Below, piece by piece: positions 1 to 10,304 of a DNA stretch of 64,000 nt. Position numbers and translations under genes: made by a program. The notes under the pieces are model-generated. The model was not told where the DNA came from. It saw only the letters and a list, made by a program, of their open reading frames with translations, and ran no database searches. The stretch is from Mesorhizobium jarvisii (GTDB taxonomy: Bacteria > Pseudomonadota > Alphaproteobacteria > Rhizobiales > Rhizobiaceae): NCBI RefSeq assembly GCF_003601985.1, contig NZ_QZXA01000007.1, positions 1 through 64,000 on the forward strand, given 5' to 3'. The first letter of the stretch is position 1, and each line of letters begins with the position of its first letter.

Positions 1-1
1 C

Positions 2-259
2 GCCAAGTTGGCCGGCCTGGCGCCGATCGCCAATGACAGTGGCAAGCGCAGCGGTCGAAGACCAGTGCGCGGCGGTCGGGCAGGGCCGCGCGGCGTCCTC
101 TTTCTCGTTGCCAGCATCGTTGCCAAAGCTTTCAAGCAACGGTTGCAGACTGCCGGAAAGGAGAAAATGGTCATCCGCATTGCGCTCGCCCGCAAGCTGC
201 TCGTCATTCTCAATGCAAAAGCACGCGACGCGCGTAACGAATTCGCAAATGCAACTTGA
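2..259 (+). mobile_element. IS110-family transposase, C-terminal fragment (cut by window edge)
   Basis: The open frame entering from the left edge reads like the C-terminal (transposase_20-type) half of IS110/IS116/IS902 DEDD transposases: a Gly-Leu-Ala-Pro block followed by Asp-Ser-Gly and GRRxVRGGRA at codons 4-28, then AGKEKMVIRIALARKLLVIL and Asn-Ala at about codons 49-70. In the usual family pattern roughly 6-9 more residues lie between the small hydrophobic segment and the FKQRL motif, so this copy may carry a short internal deletion. The stop is at 257-259. Whether the upstream half is intact cannot be seen. IS110 elements lack long terminal inverted repeats, so no right end can be defined. 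Family assignment is by recalled motif pattern. Confidence 0.75.
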
Positions 260-283
260 CACCTCAGATAGTCGCTCATCCGA

Positions 284-324
284 CCTCGCTTCGCGAGGCC
301 ACCTTCCCCCACACAGGGGGAAGG
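284..324. repeat. Paired short palindromes 3' of parC
   Basis: Two perfect hairpins lie just beyond the parC stop: CCTCGC (284-289) with GCGAGG (293-298) around a 3-nt loop, and CCTTCCCCC (302-310) with GGGGGAAGG (316-324) around a 5-nt loop. The second has the same C-run/G-run layout as hairpins at 35223-35245, 36069-36163 and 55731-55752, so it belongs to a dispersed intergenic family. No T-run follows on the parC strand, so terminator function is unproven. Confidence 0.6.
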
Positions 325-337
325 AAGAGACGCTTAG

Positions 338-2590
<2,253 letters not shown>

Positions 2591-2698
2591 GGGCTGGGAC
2601 TAGCTGAGCGGGTGATTCGCGGCAAGAGGCCGACAGACATACCCGCCGTTCTGCAACATGAAACCGCACGCCTGGGGATGTCGTCCAACATCAGCCTG

Positions 2699-2890
2699 TT
2701 ACATCAGGCCTCTATGGCCAAGCGTGATGATATCGGGCAACCGGCTCTTCATGACAAATTCACCGATTTGCGCCAAGACGGTGGGATCGAGTTTGCCTTT
2801 CACTGTGATTTTCGACCATGGTACCGGGATACGCCTTTTTCCCGTCCAGTTCGTCACGGAATGGTGATGGTGCAAAGAATTGAAAAACAA
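2699..2890 (-). CDS. Possible small ORF (63 aa) in the parC upstream gap
   Basis: The 327-nt gap between parC and the exported-protein gene holds this ATG-to-TAA frame on the minus strand. It has four consecutive histidines near the N-terminus and a later stretch (KGKLDPTVLAQIGEFVMKSR, about residues 30-49) that reads like a helix-rich protein. No family is recognised and no clear ribosome-binding site was found. Base composition is less GC-rich than in the neighbouring genes, so it may be chance. The rest of the gap must contain the promoters of two divergent genes, but I could not assign -35/-10 boxes. Confidence 0.22.
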   Translation of the reverse strand: MFFNSLHHHHSVTNWTGKRRIPVPWSKITVKGKLDPTVLAQIGEFVMKSRLPDIITLGHRGLM

Positions 2891-2917
2891 TTTCAGGACA
2901 CTCTCAGGGACCTTGCG

Positions 2918-4108
2918 ATGACAATCAAACGCTCAACTCTCCAGAAACTGGCTTTTTCGACCTTCTTGCTCACGCTGCCGCTGAATGCGGCCCTTGCCCA
3001 GGATGCCGCGGTTGCCGACCGGCTGAAGGCGGCGCTGGCGGCACAGGGCGTCGACATCTCCTGGACCGGCGTGACCGGCGACAACACCAGCATGGTGCTG
3101 CAGGGCGTTGCCATCAAGCCGGCGGCGGAAAAGGAAGCCCTCACCATCGGCGACGTCAAGCTAGAGAACGTGACCGCGGCCAATGGCGGCTTCGATATCG
3201 GTACCGTCTCGACCTCGGCCTTCGAACACGCCAAGGACGGCGTCACCCTCAACCTCAGCCCCTTCGTCATCCATGACATGACGGTTCCGGCCGATGGCGC
3301 CACCGGCCCGCTGGGCTCGCTGATGATGTACAAGTCCGCCGAACTCTCCAACATGACGGTCAAGGTCGCCGACAAGACCGCCTTCTCGATGGACGGGCTT
3401 GCCGTCGAGATCACGCCGCCGGCGGACGGCAAGGCGATGGAATTCACCGCCAACACGGAAAAGTTCAACGCCGACCTGACACTGGTCGACGATCCCAAGT
3501 CCAAGGAAGTCATCAACGCGCTCGGCTACCAGAACATTTCGGGCAATCTCGAAATGGCCGGCACCTGGCAGCCCTCGGACGGCAAGATGGAACTGTCGAA
3601 ATACGACATCTCCGTCGAGAATGCCGGCACGCTCGGCATGACCTTCGACCTCGGCGGCTACACGATCGACTTCATAAAGTCGCTGCAGGAAATGCAGAAG
3701 AAGATGGCCGCGCAGCCTCAAGGCGCCGACAATTCGGCACAAGGCATGGCCATGCTCGGCCTGTTGCAGCAGCTTTCGTTCAACAGCGCCTCGATCCGCT
3801 TCGACGACGATTCGCTGACCGGCAAGGTGCTGGAATATGTCGGCAAGCAGCAGGGCATGTCGGCCAAGGACGTCGCCAACCAGGCCAAGGCGATCGTGCC
3901 GTTCGGCATGGCGCAGCTCAACAATCCGGAACTGACGGCGCAGGTGACCGCGGCGGTCAGCAAATATCTCGACGATCCGAAGAGCCTCGAAATCTCGGCC
4001 GAGCCGCCGGCATCGGTGCCGTTCGCGCTGATCATGGCCGGCGCCATGTCCAACCCGCTCGACCTGCCGAAGACGCTCGGTGTCAGCGTCAAGGCCAACG
4101 AGGACTGA
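2918..4108 (+). CDS. Exported protein of unknown function
   Basis: A 396-residue protein with a classical signal peptide: basic MTIKRSTLQK, a hydrophobic core, and a likely cleavage after Ala-Leu-Ala at residue 27. The mature part is rich in short beta-type, Thr/Val-alternating segments, a pattern seen in periplasmic or outer-membrane-associated proteins of unknown function. I recognise no catalytic motif. The frame stays open upstream into the parC region, but the ATG at 2918 is chosen because it places the signal peptide at the N-terminus; ATG 2863 would bury it. The gene is divergent from parC and ends at a strong terminator shared with aspS. The product is conserved-looking but I cannot name it. 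Confidence 0.85.
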   Translation: MTIKRSTLQKLAFSTFLLTLPLNAALAQDAAVADRLKAALAAQGVDISWTGVTGDNTSMVLQGVAIKPAAEKEALTIGDVKLENVTAANGGFDIGTVSTSAFEHAKDGVTLNLSPFVIHDMTVPADGATGPLGSLMMYKSAELSNMTVKVADKTAFSMDGLAVEITPPADGKAMEFTANTEKFNADLTLVDDPKSKEVINALGYQNISGNLEMAGTWQPSDGKMELSKYDISVENAGTLGMTFDLGGYTIDFIKSLQEMQKKMAAQPQGADNSAQGMAMLGLLQQLSFNSASIRFDDDSLTGKVLEYVGKQQGMSAKDVANQAKAIVPFGMAQLNNPELTAQVTAAVSKYLDDPKSLEISAEPPASVPFALIMAGAMSNPLDLPKTLGVSVKANED

Positions 4109-4130
4109 TCTAAGCGGCCTCAGCATACAA

Positions 4131-4164
4131 AAATAGCCCGGCAGCGATGCCGGGCTATTTTTTT
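4131..4164. terminator. Strong bidirectional intrinsic terminator
   Basis: A perfect 13-bp stem, AAATAGCCCGGCA (4131-4143) with TGCCGGGCTATTT (4148-4160), closes a 4-nt GCGA loop. On the plus strand it runs into seven T residues (4158-4164), and on the minus strand into five. It sits between the convergent exported-protein gene (stop 4108) and aspS (stop 4227) and should end transcription from both. Confidence 0.9.
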
Positions 4165-4226
4165 GAATTATCGATTCGAAAGAGTCGGTTCTGGCTGGTT
4201 TTTAAAGTCTCGCCCGAAGCTGGCGA

Positions 4227-6017
4227 TCAGGCGTCCTTCTTGGTCGGTGCGACACGCAGCGCCAACTCGCGAAGCTGCTGCGGGCTGGCTTCCGACGGCG
4301 CGTTCATCAACAGGTCGTAGGCCTGCTGGTTCATCGGGAACATGGTGATCTCGCGCAGGTTCTTGGCGCCAACCAGCAGCATGACGACGCGGTCGATGCC
4401 GAATGCCGCGCCGCCATGTGGCGGCGCACCATACTGGAAGGCACGATACAAGCCGCCGAAACGCTCCTCGACCGTCTGACGGTCCAGACCGACCATCTCG
4501 AAAGCCTTGACCATGGTTTCCGGCAGGTGGTTGCGGATGCCGCCCGAGGCAATCTCGAATCCGTTGCACACCGCGTCGTACTGGAACGCCTTGATGCTGA
4601 GCGGCTCCTGGTTAGTCAGGGCGTCAATGCCACCTTGCGGCATCGAGAACGGATTGTGAGCGAAATCGATCTTCTTCTCGTCCTCGTTCCATTCGAAGAA
4701 CGGGAAGTCGACGATCCAGCACAGTTCGAATCGGTCGCGATCGACCAGGTTCAATTCCTCGCCCGCGCGGGTGCGCGCGGCACCGGCAAAAGAAACGAAT
4801 TTCTTCGGATCGCCGGCGACAAAGAAAGCGGCATCGCCGTCGGCAAGGCCGAGCTGCTGACGGATCGCCTCTGTGCGCTCTTCGCCGATGTTCTTGGCGA
4901 GCGGACCGGCGCCTTCGAGCTTGTCGCCCTCCTTGCGCCAGAAAATGTAGCCAAGGCCCGGCTGGTCCTCGCCTTGCGCCCAGGAGTTCATGCGGTCGCA
5001 GAAGGCACGGCTTCCGCCGGTCTTGGCCGGAATGGCCCACACTTCGGCCTTCGGGTCGTTGGCCAGAATGTTGGCGAAGACCTTGAAGCCGGAATCGCGG
5101 AAATGGTCGGAGACGGCCTGCATCACGATCGGGTTACGCAGGTCCGGCTTGTCGGAGCCGTATTTGCGCATGGCTGCATCATAGGGGATGCGCGGCCAGT
5201 CCTTGGTGACGGGCTTGCGGTCGGCGAAAGCCTCGAAAACGGAGGTCATCACTGGTTCCATCGTCGACAGCACGTCGTCCTGTTCGACGAAGCTCATTTC
5301 GAGGTCGAGCTGATAGAACTCGCCGGGCAGACGATCCGCGCGCGGATCCTCGTCCCGGAAGCAGGGCGCGATCTGGAAATAGCGGTCGAAGCCCGACACC
5401 ATGATCAGCTGCTTGTACTGCTGCGGCGCCTGCGGCAGCGCGTAGAACGTGCCGGGATGGATGCGCGACGGCACCAGGAAGTCGCGCGCGCCTTCTGGCG
5501 ACGAAGCCGTCAGGATCGGCGTCGAGAATTCGGTGAAACCGACCTCGCCCATGCGTTTGCGCATCTCGGCAATGATCTTGGTGCGCGCCACGATGTTCTT
5601 GTGCAGCGTGTCGCGGCGCAGGTCGAGGAAGCGGTACTTCAGCCTGATGTCCTCGGGATAGTCCGGCTCGCCAAACACCGGCAGCGGCAATTCCTTGGCA
5701 GCCGACAGCACCTCGATTTCGCGTGCGAAAATCTCGATCTCGCCGGTCGGCAGGTTGGCGTTGACCGTCTCCGGCAGGCGCGCCTTGACCTCGCCGTCGA
5801 CACGGATGACCCATTCGCCGCGCACGGTCTCTGCGACCCTGAAGGCCGGCGAATCGGGGTCGGCGACGATCTGGGTCAGGCCGTAGTGGTCGCGCAAGTC
5901 GATGAACAGCAGGCCGCCATGGTCGCGCACGCGATGCACCCAGCCCGACAGGCGAACGGAAGAGCCGACGTCGCCCTTTCTCAACTGGGCACAGGTATGG
6001 CTGCGGTAACGGTGCAT
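4227..6017 (-). CDS. aspS: Aspartyl-tRNA synthetase
   Basis: A 596-residue bacterial-type class IIb synthetase that charges tRNA with aspartate. The N-terminal OB-fold anticodon-binding domain is seen as SGWVHRVRDHGGLLFIDLRD (24-43). The class II core follows: motif 1 region around LRKRMGEVGFTEFSTPILT, motif 2 (SGFDRYFQIAPCFRDED), the bacterial GAD insertion domain in the middle, and motif 3 (GIDRVVMLLVG) near the C-terminus. Start MHRYRSHTCAQL at 6017 matches the usual start of rhizobial AspRS; an ATG two codons upstream (6023) is an equally possible start. Whether it also charges tRNA-Asn cannot be decided from this window. Confidence 0.95.
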   Translation of the reverse strand: MHRYRSHTCAQLRKGDVGSSVRLSGWVHRVRDHGGLLFIDLRDHYGLTQIVADPDSPAFRVAETVRGEWVIRVDGEVKARLPETVNANLPTGEIEIFAREIEVLSAAKELPLPVFGEPDYPEDIRLKYRFLDLRRDTLHKNIVARTKIIAEMRKRMGEVGFTEFSTPILTASSPEGARDFLVPSRIHPGTFYALPQAPQQYKQLIMVSGFDRYFQIAPCFRDEDPRADRLPGEFYQLDLEMSFVEQDDVLSTMEPVMTSVFEAFADRKPVTKDWPRIPYDAAMRKYGSDKPDLRNPIVMQAVSDHFRDSGFKVFANILANDPKAEVWAIPAKTGGSRAFCDRMNSWAQGEDQPGLGYIFWRKEGDKLEGAGPLAKNIGEERTEAIRQQLGLADGDAAFFVAGDPKKFVSFAGAARTRAGEELNLVDRDRFELCWIVDFPFFEWNEDEKKIDFAHNPFSMPQGGIDALTNQEPLSIKAFQYDAVCNGFEIASGGIRNHLPETMVKAFEMVGLDRQTVEERFGGLYRAFQYGAPPHGGAAFGIDRVVMLLVGAKNLREITMFPMNQQAYDLLMNAPSEASPQQLRELALRVAPTKKDA

Positions 6018-6241
6018 TGTCATTGGTAAAGTCCGGGGTGCTGGGTGGCAGGCCAAAGCATCAAAGCCCGGCCCAAAATTTGCGCGAAAAGCGCATGGGA
6101 GGCCGGATTTGTCAAGGCAAGGAGACATCGGGCCGTATCCAGGTTCGACCGCCAGGGTTTAAGTCTTTGCCGGCCTTAACGCATTGCCGCCAGACGTGCT
6201 TCCTGAGACAACGCACTTATCAAGCGATCTGGAGACCCCAC

Positions 6242-6641
6242 GTGCCAAAACGCACTCTCCCGCCGGGAACAGGCCCGCACAATGGCCGCGAGATGGAACT
6301 GATGCTTCAGGGTGACAAGCCAATGGCCTTGTTCTCGGCCGAACCGGGTATGTACGCCGAAGATATTGGCGACGCGGACTTTGAGCCGTTTGTAGAAACA
6401 GGTCGTATTCTGAGGTTCACCCACACTGATCCTGGAACCTTGGTGGAGGAGCGCCGCTACTGCCTGCCGACAGAAGAGTGGCGCTGCAAGCTCAGCCTGT
6501 TGATCTCTCAGAATGTGTCGCAGCGGAGGGGCCTTCGACGTCTTCACATCGAATGATCTGGCCAGGCTTGAAGGAACCCTTCTCGGTTACTCGAAGCAAG
6601 ATATCGAAGTGTTCATCGCACATGCGGCGTCGTGGAAGTAG
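6242..6641 (+). pseudogene. Small hypothetical gene, frameshifted
   Basis: A GTG start at 6242 is preceded by GGAG at 6231-6234 with ideal spacing. The first frame encodes about 90 residues (PKRTLPPGTGPHNGRE..., ending in EEWRCKLSLLIS) and then runs into a foreign-looking tail and a stop at 6554-6556. In the +1 frame, from about 6528, sensible coding resumes: AFDVFTSNDLARLEGTLLGY then SKQDIEVFIAHAASWK and TAG at 6639-6641. Joining the frames gives about 132 residues. From recall, rhizobial small proteins with a RELxLMLxGxKPLAxF start end with an LEGxLLGY motif, so both halves look like one protein. An extra G in the GGGG run at 6528-6531 would explain the break. It could be a real mutation, a sequencing error, or recoding. 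Function unknown. Confidence 0.65.
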
Positions 6642-6651
6642 CTCGCCGCCT

Positions 6652-7410
6652 TCAAGCAAAGTGGATTTCGGCGCCCTGGCGTTCGAAATCGGCGAGGATC
6701 GCGGCCGGCGCGGTCTTTTCGACCACCAGATGGCGGATCGCTTCGGCGCCGGCGACGCGATAAGGCGCCGCGGTGGCCAGCTTGTCGTTGGTGACGGCGA
6801 TGACGATGCCGGCGCTGTTCCTGGCCATGGCCCGCTTGACCTCGGCCTCGGCCGAATCGAATGCCGTCACACCGCGTGAGGCATCCAGGCCGCACGAGCC
6901 AAGGAAAAACAGGTCGGCGCCAAGCTGTGCAATGGCGGCCAGCGTGTCGGCGCCGACGCAGGTTCCGAGGTCGCGGACAAACCTGCCGCCAAGCACGGTC
7001 AGTTCGACCAGGGGATGGTCGGACAGCGCCGAGGCAACGCCGAGCGAATTGGTGGCGATGGTCAGTTCGAGGTCGCAGGGAATGGCCTTGGCGATGGCGG
7101 TGTTGGTGCTGCCGCCGTCGATGAACAGGGTCTGTCCGCTGGAGAGCAACGCCATGGCCGTGCTCGCCAGCCGCGCCTTCTCCTCGACCGCATGGCCCCC
7201 GCGCAGACCGATGGGGGCCGCGGCAAAGGGCGCCGCCGCAACCGCGCCGCCATAGACCCGGCGACAGTGCCCGGCTTTCGCCAGTTCCCTGAGGTCACGG
7301 CGCACCGTGTCCTCCGAAACCCCGAAGCGGCTCGCCAGTTCGCCCGCCAGCACACTCCCCTCCGCCGCGAGGCGGTCACGGATAAGTTGGTGCCGTTGAT
7401 CGGTCAGCAT
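6652..7410 (-). CDS. DeoR/GlpR-family transcriptional regulator
   Basis: A 252-residue repressor-type protein. Residues 5-57 form the DeoR winged helix (RHQLIRDRLAAEGSVLAGEL, then FGVSEDTVRRDLRELAKAG with the signature VRRDL). A DeoR C-terminal sensor domain follows, with GQTLFIDGGSTNTAIAKAIP, a typical phosphosugar-binding ribose-isomerase-like fold. It is divergently transcribed from the MFS gene at 7531. The two matching TGCA...TGCA palindromes in the shared gap suggest that it controls itself and that transporter in response to a sugar or polyol phosphate. The ligand cannot be deduced. Its stop lies 10 nt from the end of the frameshifted gene on the other strand. Confidence 0.9.
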   Translation of the reverse strand: MLTDQRHQLIRDRLAAEGSVLAGELASRFGVSEDTVRRDLRELAKAGHCRRVYGGAVAAAPFAAAPIGLRGGHAVEEKARLASTAMALLSSGQTLFIDGGSTNTAIAKAIPCDLELTIATNSLGVASALSDHPLVELTVLGGRFVRDLGTCVGADTLAAIAQLGADLFFLGSCGLDASRGVTAFDSAEAEVKRAMARNSAGIVIAVTNDKLATAAPYRVAGAEAIRHLVVEKTAPAAILADFERQGAEIHFA

Positions 7411-7439
7411 TGCCTGTTTCGCCTGATCTTATTTCTCTG

Positions 7440-7472
7440 TGCACGTTCTTGCATGTTCTGCACGTTTATGCA
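7440..7472. promoter_or_regulatory. Tandem operator-like sites for the DeoR regulator
   Basis: Two 14-nt sites, TGCACGTTCTTGCA (7440-7453) and TGCACGTTTATGCA (7459-7472), share 12 of 14 bases. They have TGCA arms at both ends and lie 19 bp centre to centre, about two helical turns. They sit in the 120-bp gap between the divergent DeoR gene (start 7410) and the MFS gene (start 7531). Tandem sites near a DeoR-type gene fit a repressor operator; binding is inferred. Confidence 0.5.
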
Positions 7473-7530
7473 AGGAGTGGCCGACTGGGCTGTCGCACAA
7501 GCCAGCCTCCCTTCCTTTGAAAGCGCCGCC

Positions 7531-8763
7531 ATGAGCTTTGGTCTCAACCTTGCCCCGCAACACCGCGTCTATGCCGGGTTCGCGATCTATTCCTTCGCGA
7601 TGGGCAACATCTTTCCACGGCTGCCCGACATCAAGCACGCCATGGGCATTGGGGACGGCACGCTCGGCCTCAGCCTGATCGGAACGCCGATCGGCACCTT
7701 GACGGCACTGACGCTCGCGACGCCGCTGCTCGAGCGCGTCGGCTTCCGCCGCGCGCTGCTCGTCCTGGTACCACTGCTGGCGCTTGCCTATGCCGTTGCG
7801 GTGCATGCGCCGGGGCCGCTCGCGCTTTTCCTCATGCTCTTTCCAGTCGGCCTGATGATCGGCAGCGTCGAGATCATGCTCAATGTCGAGGCCGACCGGA
7901 CCGAATTCCTGGTCAAGCGTCGCATCATGAACCGCGCGCATTCGTTCTGGAGCATGGGCTTTTTCGGCGCCGGCCTGTTCGGCGGGGCTCTTGCGCATCT
8001 CGGCATATCGCCGCAACTGCATCTGGCGCTGATCGTGCCGATCGTCGCGATCTCGATGGCGCTGTTCCTCGGCGGCTATCAGCCGGCGCCGAGTCGCTTC
8101 GTCGGCACCGGCAAGAAGGCACCCATGCTGGCGCGGCCGACCCTGCCGATCCTTGTTCTCGTCGCGGTGACACTCTCGGCGATGCTGATGGAAGGCGCCA
8201 GCATCGACTGGTCGGCGATCTATATGCGCACCGTGTTCGAGTCCGGCCCCTTCGTCGCCGGTTTCACCGTGGCGCTGTTCGCCTTTTCCCAGGCAACCAC
8301 GCGCTTCTTCGCCGACAGTTTCGTCGACCGCTATTCGCCAAGCGGCGTGGCGCGGGTGCTGCTGGCAATGATGGCGACCGGCGTGCTCGTTGTCTTTTTC
8401 TCGCCCGCGCCGTTCTTCTCCATGCTGGGCTTTGCGCTTCTGGGGATCGGTACCAGCGCCCTCTTCCCGCTGGCGATCTCGGCTGCCGCCCAACGGACGG
8501 ATCGACCGGCTGCGATCAATGTCGCGGCACTGTCGCAGATCTCCTTCGTCGCCTTCCTGCTCGGCCCGCCGCTGCTCGGCTTCGTCTCGGACCATTGGGG
8601 CATCCGCTCGGCCTTTGGTATCGGCATTCCGTTCATTATCCTCAGCCTGCTGACCGCGGGATCGCTTGGCCGGCGGCCGGCCGCCGACAAACCGGCCGCT
8701 TCGGTGGATGAGCCGCTCGAACCGACGCGTGACAAGATACTTGCGCGGGCAGCAGAGGGGTGA
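7531..8763 (+). CDS. MFS transporter, probable DeoR-regulated sugar permease or efflux
   Basis: A 410-residue integral membrane protein with about 12 hydrophobic segments and the major facilitator superfamily layout; a cytoplasmic loop at the repeat junction contains KRRIMNRAHSFWSMGFFGAG. It most resembles the YbjJ/fucose-permease-like branch. The C-terminus is a hydrophilic tail of about 35 residues. The frame is open upstream, but ATG 7531 (MSFGLNLAPQHRVYAGF) places the first membrane helix about 10 residues in; an ATG at 7454 would overlap the operator-like sites. Substrate is unknown; linkage to a DeoR regulator suggests a carbohydrate or polyol. Confidence 0.85.
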   Translation: MSFGLNLAPQHRVYAGFAIYSFAMGNIFPRLPDIKHAMGIGDGTLGLSLIGTPIGTLTALTLATPLLERVGFRRALLVLVPLLALAYAVAVHAPGPLALFLMLFPVGLMIGSVEIMLNVEADRTEFLVKRRIMNRAHSFWSMGFFGAGLFGGALAHLGISPQLHLALIVPIVAISMALFLGGYQPAPSRFVGTGKKAPMLARPTLPILVLVAVTLSAMLMEGASIDWSAIYMRTVFESGPFVAGFTVALFAFSQATTRFFADSFVDRYSPSGVARVLLAMMATGVLVVFFSPAPFFSMLGFALLGIGTSALFPLAISAAAQRTDRPAAINVAALSQISFVAFLLGPPLLGFVSDHWGIRSAFGIGIPFIILSLLTAGSLGRRPAADKPAASVDEPLEPTRDKILARAAEG

Positions 8764-8969
8764 CTGAAGGTTTCCCTCGCCGCGGACGGGACGGCCGGCC
8801 AGGTAAGATCGCGTCGCGAAACTGAGGTCGGCAGTTGGACCATACGGACCTGCGTCCGCTCCAAACCAGGCAATATAGTGGGGGCGCTGCAGAACCGCGA
8901 TTGATCCTGCAAGCGGCAATTGCCGCTGGCATTGGTGGGAGGGATAGTTCAAGAAGGGATCACCGATAC

Positions 8970-10229
8970 GTGATCGCCTTTTTCATGTCCTCCATCCGCC
9001 CGCTGATCCCGCTTCTTCTCGCCGCAGGCATCCTGCTCGGCGGCAATGGGTTGCAGAGCACGCTGATTGCGCTGCGCGGCGCGCAGGAGGGGTTTTCCGC
9101 TTCCGACATCGGCCTGATGGGCACGTTCTATTTCGCCGGCTTCCTGCTCGGCTGCCTGGCCATCACCCGCATCATGAAGGCGGTCGGCCATATCAGGGCG
9201 TTTTCGGCGCTGGCCGCGATTGCCTCGGTCGGCACTCTGCTTTTGGTGCTGGTGCTCGATCCAGTGATGTGGTGCGCGGTGCGCTTTGCCGGCGGCTTCT
9301 GTTTTGCCGGGCTGTTCACCATCGTCGAAAGCTGGCTGAATTCCGGCGTCACCAACAAGGACCGCGCCCGCGTGCTGGCGATCTACCGGATGGTCGATAC
9401 CGGCTCGGTGACATCGGCCCAGTTCCTGATCCCCGTCTTCGGCGCCGGCGGCTTCACCATCTTCGCCATCATGTCGATCATGATCACGCTGTCGCTGGTG
9501 CCGGTCTCGCTCGGCGACCGTTCCAACCCGACGCCGCCGGAGGAGGTCAAGCTCGACCTGGCGCGCGTCTGGCGCATTTCGCCACTCGGCTGCTTCGGCT
9601 GTATCGCCGTCGGCGTCACCAACAGCGCCTTTCGCACGCTGTCGCCGGTCTATGCCGAGCAGATCGGCATGTCGGTCGCCGATGTCGTCACCTTCGTCAG
9701 CGTCGGCATCTTCGGCGGCGCCATCATCCAGTATCCGCTCGGCTACCTCTCCGACCGATGGGACCGGCGCCGGGTGCTGTTGCTGACGACCTGCTGCGCG
9801 ATGCTTTCAGCCCTGGCGCTGGTGTTCATCGCCGGCAGCAATCCGCTGCTCAACTTCATCATCATCTTCATCTTCGGCTGTTTCGCCATGCCGCTTTATT
9901 CGCTGTCGGCGGCGCATTCCAACGACCGAGCCGACACCGGCGAGTTTGTGCTGATCAATGCGGCGCTGATGCTGTTCTATTCCTTCGGCGCCATCGGCGG
10001 CCCTTTCGCCGCCTCGACAGTGATGCAGCATTTCGGGCCGAGCGCGCTGTTCGTGTTCAGCGCCACCGTCTATGCGATCTTCATCGCCGTCATCCTCTAC
10101 CGCATGCAGGCACGCTCCGGCGTGCCCGTGGGCAAGCGCGGCCGCTTCATCGCGCTGCTGCGCACGTCGACCGTTTTTGCGCGGCTGGCTAAGCGCAATG
10201 GCGATTCCGATGGTCCGGGAAGCCGATGA
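8970..10229 (+). CDS. MFS transporter, YcaD-like
   Basis: A 419-residue, 12-helix transporter. Family marks include GLMGTFYFAGFLLGCLAITR in the first helix pair, the FTIVESWLNSGVTNKDRARV loop characteristic of YcaD-like MFS proteins, and GYLSDRWDRRRVL (MFS motif A of the second half). The GTG at 8970 is preferred because AAGAAGGG lies at 8951-8958; ATG 8985 is too far from it. A basic tail of about 40 residues follows the last helix. It is on the same strand as the preceding MFS gene but 200 bp away, so independent expression is likely. Substrate unknown. Confidence 0.85.
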   Translation: MIAFFMSSIRPLIPLLLAAGILLGGNGLQSTLIALRGAQEGFSASDIGLMGTFYFAGFLLGCLAITRIMKAVGHIRAFSALAAIASVGTLLLVLVLDPVMWCAVRFAGGFCFAGLFTIVESWLNSGVTNKDRARVLAIYRMVDTGSVTSAQFLIPVFGAGGFTIFAIMSIMITLSLVPVSLGDRSNPTPPEEVKLDLARVWRISPLGCFGCIAVGVTNSAFRTLSPVYAEQIGMSVADVVTFVSVGIFGGAIIQYPLGYLSDRWDRRRVLLLTTCCAMLSALALVFIAGSNPLLNFIIIFIFGCFAMPLYSLSAAHSNDRADTGEFVLINAALMLFYSFGAIGGPFAASTVMQHFGPSALFVFSATVYAIFIAVILYRMQARSGVPVGKRGRFIALLRTSTVFARLAKRNGDSDGPGSR

Positions 10230-10304
10230 TGGCTGCGCCAAAGCTTGACGAAAGCCTTTCCGGCTGAAATCTAGGAAGACCTTACTCCTGCCAAAAGCGA
10301 TTTG

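Noticed and set aside
7429..8952. 507-codon minus-strand frame opposite the first MFS gene
   Set aside because: Very Arg/Glu/Gln/His-rich shadow translation with no hydrophobic core; the plus strand is a clear 12-helix transporter.
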